Shown piece by piece: positions 56,523 through 64,000 of a DNA stretch of 64,000 nucleotides. A program made the position numbers and the translations under genes. The DNA comes from Ashinkailepas kermadecensis (taxonomy: Eukaryota; Arthropoda; Thecostraca; Neolepadidae): NCBI GenBank assembly GCA_034440615.1, contig JAOTOM010005097.1, forward strand, positions 124,001 through 188,000, read 5' to 3'. Below the pieces are notes generated by a model. It was not told the origin of the DNA. It searched no databases and saw only the letters and a program-made list of their open reading frames with translations. The first letter of the stretch is position 1. Every line of letters starts with the position of its first letter.

Positions 56523-58271
56523 TCAGGGCTTGAACTTCCGTTTATTCGAACCCCTAGAATGCTCAGCAGCAGGGATGTCTCTCTTCAGAGTCCAACAGTA
56601 ATCAGCCATCATGACTGCATCCCAGCGTCCCTGATACCTGGTCTCCATCTCTTTCATGTCCTGATGGAACCTCTCCCCCTGCTCGTCGCTCATTGATCCC
56701 AGATTCTCAGGAAACCGATCCATATGTGAGAATAAGTAATGCATTTTGATGCTCATGTTGCATCCGAGGTTTATGAAAGCAGTCAGCATATTGGTGACAA
56801 GTTCTGCGTAGTTCCTGGACTTGTTGTTGCCAAGAAAGTTCTTCACGACCAGAACAAAAGCCTTGCACGCTTCCAGTTCCACTTCGTTCATTGAGTTTTC
56901 AAACTCTGGATCTCTGATGAGCTGACGGATTTTAGAACCGTCAAAGATGCCAGCTTTCAACTTCTCCATGGTCAATCCTGGAAAAGCCTGGCACAAGTAA
57001 GTGAAGCAGCCACCATCCTTGTCCAGAGCTTTGGTGAACTGCTTGATCAAGCCGAGCTTGATGTGCAGCGGTGGGAAGAGTATCCTGTCGCTGTCCACCA
57101 GAGGGTTGTTCATGACGTTCCTTGCTCTGCAAGGCACCAATTCCTCCCGCACAGGCCAGTCCTTCTTCGTGTAGTGCTGAGCAGTGTCCCTACTATCCCA
57201 CATGCACAGAAAGCATGGGTACTTGGTGAACCCGGACTGTTGTCCCAACAAGAAGTTCACCATCTTCAGGTCAACACAAATAAACCACTCATGCTGATCA
57301 TAACGAATTTTCTCCAGCACATACTTCACCGCTTCATACTTCTCCTTCAGTGTAGTCGAGTGAGCGAGGGGTACAGAGGAAAACTGGTTGCCGTTGTGCA
57401 GCAGAACACATTTCAGCGATCGCTTGCTGCTGTCAATGAACCGTCTCCAATCTTTGGGTTCGTACTGTGGCACTCCAAGCTTGTGCAGAAGCTGCGCAAT
57501 ATCTGTACAGTACACCAAGTCCTTCTCTTCAGAGAAAAAAACGGAGGTGCTCTTGATGCCTGTTGCGGTAGAAGGTGATGCGAGCACTATCAGAGAGGAG
57601 GTTTTTTCCTTCAATCTGGATGCCAAAAGTTCGGCAGAGGACTTTGACAAGCTGAGATCGCGAACATTTAGCTCATTTAGATCATTAGAGATCTCATTAT
57701 GATCTCATGATCTGATTAGATCATGAGATGATCTCATTAGAGATCATTTAGCTCCTTTTGGGAAAAAGGATGTGGAGCATTATCGTCAAGAACCACTTCT
57801 TCTTCTTCATCTTCTTGAACACTGGAGGAATCTTCGTCACTAATGTCAGGAAGTTCTCCCAAGACAGGTACTGGAATTTCATCACAATGAGCTACAGGAC
57901 GACGTGCTGATTGAAGATGAGGATACTTGAGGCTGCTCCGGTTCTTTCTGTTGATCCCAGTCACATCAATAGCGCAGAAGTAGCAGTCAGTGCCATGGTT
58001 TGTCGGGTCCCTCCAAACCATGGGAATTCCAAACTTCAGACAACTCTTCTTGCCCTTGGTCCACTGACGCAGATACTCGGTGCATGTCTTGCATGCCATG
58101 TGTGGCGCCCAAGCTTTATCCTGGTCACCAAGTTTAATACCAAAATAAGCATGGTAAGCACGCTTTATGAAACTTGTGACTGTATTCCTGTTAGGAACAA
58201 CTGTGTATTCGCCGCAGATGTAGCAGAATATGTCGGGCTTATTTTTGCAAGATCTTCTGGTCGAGCCCATT
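56523..58271 (-). pseudogene. transposon-encoded zinc-ribbon / RNase H-like protein gene, split by a 71-bp insertion
   Basis: The gene starts at an ATG (58271 or 58279) just after acceptor TTTTACAG at about 58,281. The first part (to a TAA at about 57,737) has two Cys motifs, PDIFCYICGEYTVVPNRNTV with MACKTC, and DCYFCAIDVTGINRKN, then an acidic DISDEDSSSVQEDEEEE tail. The second part (from about 57,660 to the stop at 56,523) is in another frame and reads SKSSAELLASRLKEK, WFICVDLKMVNFLLGQQSGF, KYPCFLCMWDSRD, RILFPPLHIKLGLIKQFTKA, and SMSDEQGERFHQDMKEMETR near the C-terminus. The Asp of VDLKM and Glu of EQGERFHQD are candidate catalytic acids. A 71-bp palindromic insertion plus its 9-bp duplication separates the parts and causes stop and frameshift; otherwise both parts are clean. 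I recall near-identical proteins from aphids and cnidarians, always uncharacterised. A role as transposase is inferred from its place between inverted repeats. Confidence 0.8.
57666..57754. mobile_element. 71-bp palindromic insertion with 9-bp TSD
   Basis: The insert is 57675-57745, flanked by ATTTAGCTC at 57666-57674 and 57746-57754. It is built from GATC/ATGATCTCAT motifs. Its centre, CTCATGATCTGATTAGATCATGAG read as two halves around TGATTA, is a near-perfect palindrome, and the ends repeat the ATTAGAGATC motif. With the duplication it adds 80 bases, shifting the reading frame of the transposon gene. No coding capacity. Confidence 0.78.
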
Positions 58272-58542
58272 TCATTCACCTGTAAAATAAAAATACCAAT
58301 TAGTCATAAATTGTCGCATGTAAACTCTTCAGAGTTCGTTATTTCAAGAAATAAAAAATAATTTTGCATCACATCAAGCGAAAATACCCGTACATGTAAA
58401 CAAAAACGTAAGAAACAACATGTGGCCATAGCTCAAAAAAGTTGACCTGATTGAGCAAAACCAATGTGATTTTTGGATGCAGCACATCAAAATTGTCCTA
58501 AATCAGCTAAAAATGAGACAATAAATTTGGCGTTGACCAGTG

Positions 58543-58765
58543 AATTATCGACGAAATATCTACCGCCAAAGATACCCTTGTTGTGTCACCTCAAAATAAT
58601 GCCGGAGGCCATAACTCTGAAACCGTTAGTCGGATCGAGCTAAAACTTCTTCAGGTGTGTTCAGGGCACACGACTACCATGTATGCCAATTTTGGTCCAA
58701 ATACAAATTTATGGGGTGTAAAATTTGAAAATGTTTGGTCGATCTGTCGTGGAACGCACCAGCTA
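58543..58765 (+). repeat. interspersed repeat copy B, right part
   Basis: It resumes with AATTATCGACGAAATATCTA, CCGCCAAAGATACCCTTGTT, AATAATGCCGGAGGCCATAA and ends GGTCGATCTGTCGTGGAACG CACC before AGCTAACCCGTCGACTGACC, where satellite array 2 begins. Confidence 0.8.
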
Positions 58766-61252
58766 ACCCGTCGACTGACCACCGCCCGGTGACAACTGAC
58801 CTGTCGACTGACCACCGCCCGGTGACAACTGACCTGTCGACTGACCACCGCCCGGTGACAACTGACCCGTCGACTGACCACCGCCCGGTGACAACTGACC
58901 TGTCGACTGACCACCGCCCGGTGACAACTGACCTGTCGACTGACCACCGCCCGGTGACAACTGACCTGTCGACTGACCACCGCCCGGTGACAACTGACCT
59001 GTCGACTGACCACCGCCCGGTGACAACTGACCTGTCGACTGACCACCGCCCGGTGACAACTGACCTGTCGACTGACCACCGCCCGGTGACAACTGACCTG
59101 TCGACTGACCACCGCCCGGTGACAACTGACCTGTCGACTGACCACCGCCCGGTGACAACTGACCTGTCGACTGACCACCGCCCGGTGACAACTGACCTGT
59201 CGACTGACCACCGCCCGGTGACAACTGACCTGTCGACTGACCACCGCCCGGTGACAACTGACCTGTCGACTGACCACCGCCCGGTGACAACTGACCTGTC
59301 GACTGACCACCGCCCGGTGACAACTGACCTGTCGACTGACCACCGCCCGGTGACCTGTCGACTGACCACCGCCCGTAACTGACCTGTCGACTGACCACCG
59401 CCCGGTGACAACTGACCTGTCGACTGACCACCGCCCGGTGACAACTGACCTGTCGACTGACCACCGCCCGGTGACAACTGACCTGTCGACTGACCACCGC
59501 CCGGTGACAACTGACCTGTCGACTGACCACCGCCCGGTGACAACTGACCTGTCGACTGACCACCGCCCGGTGACAACTGACCTGTCGACTGACCACCGCC
59601 CGGTGACAACTGACCTGTCGACTGACCACCGCCCGGTGACAACTGACCCGTCGACTGACCACCGCCCGGTGACAACTGACCCGTCGACTGACCACCGCCC
59701 GGTGACAACTGACCCGTCGACTGACCACCGGCCGGTGACAACTGACCTGTCGACTGACCTGTCGACTGACCACCGCCCAGTGACAACTGACCCGTCGACT
59801 GACCACCGCCCGGTGACAACTGACCCGTCGACTGACCACCGCCCGGTGACAACTGACCTGTCGACTGACCACCGCCCGGTGACAACTGACCTGTCGACTG
59901 ACCACCGCCCGGTGACAACTGACCTGTCGACTGACCACCGCCCGGTGACAACTGACCTGTAGACTGACCACCGCCCGGTGAACTGACCTGTCGACTGACC
60001 ACCGCCCGGTGACATACTCCTGTCGACTGACCACCGCCCGTGACAACTGACCTGTCGACTGACCACCGCCCGGTGACAACTGACCTGTCGACTGACCACC
60101 GCCCGGTGACAACTGACCTGTCGACTGACCACCGCCCGGTGACAACTGACCTGTCGACTGACCACCGCCCGGTGACAACTGACCTGTCGACTGACCACCG
60201 CCCGGTGACACTGACCTGTCGACTGACCACCGCCCGGTGACAACTGACCTGTCGACTGACCACCGCCCGGTGACAACTGACCCGTCGACTGACCACCGCC
60301 CGGTGACAACTGACCTGTCGACTGACCACCGCCCGGGAAACTGACCTCGACTGACCCCCGTCGACTGACCACCGCCCGGTGACAACTGACCTGTCGACTG
60401 ACCACCGCCCGGTGACAACTGACCCTGTCGACTGACCACCGCCCGGTGACACTCTGTCGACTGACCACCGCCCGGTGACAACTGACCCGTCGACTGACCA
60501 CCGCCCGGTGACAACTGACCCGTCGACTGACCACCGCCCGGTGACAACTGACCTGTCGACTGACCACCGCCCGGTGACAACTGACCTGTCGACTGACCAC
60601 CGCCCGGTGACAACTGACCTGTCGACTGACCACCGCCCAGTGACAACTGACCTGTCGACTGACCACCGCCCGGTGACAACTGACCTGTCGACTGACCACC
60701 GCCCGGTGACAACTGACCCGTCGACTGACCACCGCCCGGTGACAACTGACCCGTCGACTGACCACCGCCCGGTGACAACTGACCCGTCGACTGACCACCG
60801 CCCGGTGACAACTGACCTGTCGACTGACCACCGCCCGGTGACAACTGACCTGTCGACTGACCACCGCCCGGTGACAACTGACCGTTGACTGACCACCGCC
60901 CGGTGACAACTGACCTGTCACTGACCACCGCCCGGTGACAACTGACCCGTCGACTGACCACCGCCCGGTGACAACTGACCTGTCGACTGACCACCGCCCG
61001 GTGACAACTGACCTGTCGACTGACCACCGCCCGGTGACAACTGACCTGTCGACTGACCACCGCCCGGTGACAACTGACCTGTCGACTGACCACCGCCCGG
61101 TGACAACTGACCTGTCGACTGACCTGTCGACTGACCACCGCCCAGTGACAACTGACCTGTCGACTGACCACCGCCCGGTGACAACTGACCTGTAGACTGA
61201 CCACCGCCCGGTAACAACTGACCTGTTGACTGACCACCGCCCAGTGATAACT
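58766..61252. repeat. 33-bp satellite array 2, about 75 copies
   Basis: This is the same unit and same strand as array 1. Several units are shortened or contain small deletions (59,350, 59,380, 60,030, 60,340, 60,440, 60,890). There are dimer-like insertions GACCTGTCGACTGACCTGTC at 59,748 and 61,115. Minus frames of 740-873 codons are artefacts of a stop-free 33-bp period. Confidence 0.96.
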
Positions 61253-61254
61253 GC

Positions 61255-61690
61255 CCCGGGCGGGCGGACCACCGCTCGCCCGGTCTCGAAGTGTCAGCCT
61301 GTTAGATTGATGGGAAGAAGTCGTTCCTACCCAGGTCTGCCGACCTCATATGTAGGGGTCGGGTTGTAGGTGAGCAGGAAGTACGGCGGTGGTCGTGTCA
61401 CCAGATATCGCTGAGATGTCTGAGGGTGCGGCCGAGTGTGCTGAGGGGTCATGCTCTGTCCCTCCCCCTCCTTCCGGTTAGTAGCTGATGCTTTACTGAC
61501 CGTGACTGCAGCATCATTGTGTAGCGAGCGGTGACTCCCCTCTCCCACAGACATACAGCCTAATGTTGTTGATGTCTGATGGCGTCGGACCTCATCAACC
61601 GTTGTTCGGTGCCTACTACGATCTACGTCACCTTTGACCTTTGCTATCAGTTATTTTCGTGAGAAGGAGACATCAGTGTCATCTTGAGGC
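61255..61690. other. no gene recognised
   Basis: Unique sequence right of the satellite array, with no open frame of note. Confidence 0.5.
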
Positions 61691-61693
61691 GTA

Positions 61694-61942
61694 TCTGCAG
61701 CAGTAGTCGCCCACCAAGACACAGTTCCGTTTGAGACAACTCCCTGCTCACGTAACTGCAGCAGTAGTCGCCCACCAAGACACAGTTCCGTTTGAGACAA
61801 CTCCCTGCTCACGTAACTGCAGCAGTAGTCGCCCACCAAGACACAGTTCCGTTTGAGACAACTCCCTGCTCACGTAACTGCAGCAGTAGTCGCCCACCAA
61901 GACACAGTTCAGTTTGAGACAACTCCCTGCTCACGTTTCTCC
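61694..61942. repeat. 61-bp tandem repeat, 4 copies
   Basis: The unit contains CTGCAGCAGTAGTCGCCCAC and AGTTCCGTTTGAGACAACTC. Copies are identical except for one substitution in the last. Confidence 0.94.
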
Positions 61943-61944
61943 AG

Positions 61945-62940
61945 GCGCAAACTTTGCTAGCCCAGCAATGAACAGCCAATAGTGTACATGCGTTGTTGCA
62001 TGCACAATCGAAGGCATGGTCTTCGCTTTGAAAGTGCTATAAAAAGTCATTGTATGGTGCTTCAAACTGTATGTGCGAGGAGGTGACCCTCAACTCACGT
62101 GAAGGAAATCGCGGTCCATAACCGCGATTTCAGTGAATTTCAGAGAATGGGTCAGGTTGGAAGCTCGGCTAGTAAGAGCTGAAGGCCTGTCTGGTGTTTA
62201 GTGGGCTTTGATGCAAAATAGTGGTCGCATGGTTGCCAATACAAGTCACGAAATGGAAGCCAGCAAAGAAAAACCAATATGCTGAATTAGCGGACGGGCG
62301 AACGGATGAAGTCTGGTTGGACAGAAATTGAAGGACACTGATAACCACAAGCAAAACTTGCATACAATTTAATTTGACAATCTGAGCTTATTGTACGCAC
62401 ATATTACGCTACAAATCCAACCTTGGCACCAACGGCATCACAAAATTGTAATAAAGTGCGTTCACATAGGTTGTTGGAGATTCAAAATGAGTGTACGGGT
62501 GCTTACGAATATGGTTCCATATTAATTTAAGGTTGTTCTTCAATAATTATGAGTGCTCCAGCACCTACAATAGAATGTGATTGTTCATCTCAATCTCAGT
62601 GAACCGGGTATGAGGCAGGACCTCGTCTAAAGAATGCTTACTGGTGTGGCGATGGTCAGTGGCAGCCATTGGCGATCGTGGAATCACATTTTAAGCCCAA
62701 CTAGACTATGCCATCCCCTCCCCCGAGCGATGTTCAGGTAATAAGGAAAGGTCACTGACTGGGAGCCAAGGCCATGAATGGTGGAGAATGAATGGAGGAA
62801 TTAATGAAAGGAAAGAAAGAATGAATGAACGGAGGCAATGAATGGAGGCGTGAGGAATCTTCGTCTCGCCTCCTGCAGCTAACATGTTAGAAGAGACACG
62901 GTCATGAGGTACATACTTATTTCATTTTTTCCGTTAAATA
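61945..62940. other. no gene recognised
   Basis: AT-rich unique sequence, with a short AATGAATGGAGG-type repeat at 62,775-62,850. Confidence 0.5.
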
Positions 62941-62950
62941 AAGCCTGGTC

Positions 62951-63193
62951 AAAGCTGTGAAAGCATGTGAACGAAGAGGACTACGATATCTCCCTCCGCC
63001 CGAAATGAAAAAGCACATTAAACCGAGCTTTGTACTGCAAGGAAATCCCTCGAAATGTGACCCACCCTTCCATACCTTCGGATGCACCTCTGACCTTTCA
63101 TCATACGCTACTGATGCCTATGAAGCAAAGAACAACACAGCTCTAATGAAGCCCTCCGTACTCACTCCACTCCCGGAACGCGTCAATCATTGA
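62951..63193 (+). CDS. possible exon of unknown protein (weak)
   Basis: The frame reads VKACERRGLRYLPPPEMKKH, then KPSFVLQGNPSKCDPPFHTF and CTSDLSSYATDAYEAKNNTA, to a stop at 63193. Composition is protein-like and other frames are mostly closed, but no domain is recognised and the 5' boundary is unclear. Confidence 0.25.
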   Translation, partial: KAVKACERRGLRYLPPPEMKKHIKPSFVLQGNPSKCDPPFHTFGCTSDLSSYATDAYEAKNNTALMKPSVLTPLPERVNH

Positions 63194-63467
63194 TGCTGCA
63201 CAAAAACTAATCCAAGCTTCAAAGGATAACAAAATAATTAGGAAATTACCATTCCTCCCTCATCGGTCTCCCAGCTCGTACACGCCAGCCATCTACTGCT
63301 GATAATGGAACGTCTGGTGCATCGTTTCACCGCTAGGCGTCAGGGCATTGGTGCTTCGCTTCGGCCGAGGCGTGACGTGGCTGTCGACCGACCTGCCGGT
63401 CGGTGCTTCGGTCGACAGGCCAAACCGTCAAAGCGGTGGATAATCAGGCCATGCATATGCTTGCCGT

Positions 63468-63722
63468 GCCACCAGCCTGGACGCCTGTGTGCCACCGGAC
63501 CGGACGCCTGTGTGCCACCGGTCCGGACGCCTGTGTGCCACCGGTCCGGACGCCTGTGTGCCACCGGTCCGGACGCCTGCGTGCCACCGGTCCGGACGCC
63601 TGTGTGCCACCGGTCCGGACGCCTGTGTGCCACCGGTCCGGACGCCTGCGTGCCACCGGTCCGGACGCCTGTGTGCCACCGGTCCGGACGCCTGCGTGCT
63701 ACCGGTCTGGACGCCTGCGTGC
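63468..63722. repeat. 23-bp minisatellite, about 11 copies
   Basis: The unit GACGCCTGTGTGCCACCGGT plus CCG has CTGCGTGCCACC variants in a regular alternation. Three units make 69 bases, so all frames stay open in a 23-residue repeat. Confidence 0.93.
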
Positions 63723-63939
63723 CCGTGGTCAGATTTGACGCAAGTGTACGAGAACACTTGCTATTGATTTCGACCGGCCGTGTTCAATTGGAATAACCCC
63801 GTTTCGCGATCGCCCTTCCGTGCTTCTATGTTTATTATGTTCCCGCTCAACTCGCTCGATTCATTTTTCCTGGCCGCATTATCTAAAAATGGTTAGAAAC
63901 TGGTCGTTGAGACTGTCCTATTCTATCATCAGCAACTGC

Positions 63940-64000
63940 CCGTGACGTGACGAAGCCACGTGACGAAGCCCCGACGTGACGATGTCACGTGACGAAGGAC
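63940..64000. repeat. CACGTGACGAAG repeat, runs off the window
   Basis: GTGACGAAGCCACGTGACGAAG-like units (three to four short copies) are cut by the end of the window. Confidence 0.7.

Larger units (their letters stand above)
56172..58542 (-). mobile_element. 2.37-kb inverted-repeat DNA transposon
   Basis: Ends are CACTGG at 56172 and CCAGTG at 58542. The inverted homology continues inward for roughly 100 bases with gaps, including CTGATTTAGGACAATTTTG on the left and its complement at about 58,491-58,509, and ATCAGGTCA further in. It sits inside interspersed repeat copy B: the uninterrupted copy A has CTTCATTATCGA at the matching point, while here CTTCAT and AATTATCGA flank the element. The target duplication is very short, probably AT. 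It carries one gene on the minus strand and a likely 5' leader intron ending TTTTATTTTACAG. The superfamily is not assigned. Confidence 0.75.

Noticed and set aside
58651..61272. Minus frames of 740-873 codons over the 33-bp array
   Set aside because: Same reason: a stop-free 33-bp period. All three minus frames are open and small deletions shift freely between them.

Overview
The window is nuclear DNA of an animal, most likely an arthropod and plausibly a crustacean such as a barnacle. The evidence is GT-AG introns, a secreted six-cysteine protein of arthropod type, a tRNA-derived SINE, a PIF/Harbinger-like element and transposon proteins of kinds common in arthropod and other invertebrate genomes. 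The exact taxon is not determined. There are no operons, Shine-Dalgarno sites or CRISPR arrays. Gene density is very low: well under 5% is convincingly host coding sequence, and more than a third is tandem or interspersed repeat.

Region 0.7-18.1 kb (minus strand): one convincing host gene, read from 18,021 down to 762 in eight exons. It encodes a secreted protein of about 394 residues with a signal peptide and a six-cysteine C-terminal end. All junctions except the 5' end of exon 2 use AG/GT sites with matching phase. The 7.9-kb first intron is almost entirely tandem arrays: a 50-mer, GT/GTGC repeats, a 42-mer, a 43-mer, a 19-mer and a 23-mer. Another intron holds two very short insertions side by side, each with its own target-site duplication.

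Region 18-46 kb: mostly noncoding, with about thirty different minisatellites and microsatellites, GC-rich patches with several open frames, and two copies of a tRNA-derived SINE (36.6 and 44.0 kb), each with a perfect 14-bp target-site duplication. No host gene can be called with confidence here.

Region 46-64 kb: mobile-element territory. A 955-bp PIF/Harbinger-like non-autonomous element sits at 46.5-47.45 kb. A decayed, intron-containing transposase-like gene lies at 50.98-53.86 kb. A 2.37-kb inverted-repeat element at 56.17-58.54 kb carries a zinc-ribbon plus RNase H-like candidate transposase gene, itself broken by a 71-bp palindromic insertion. Three copies of a roughly 0.9-kb repeat end at, or carry a seed of, a 33-bp satellite that has expanded into arrays at 48.8-49.7 kb and 58.8-61.25 kb. 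The end of the window carries further minisatellites.

The very long open frames in the tandem arrays are artefacts of period lengths divisible by three, or of stop-poor units, and are not called as genes.
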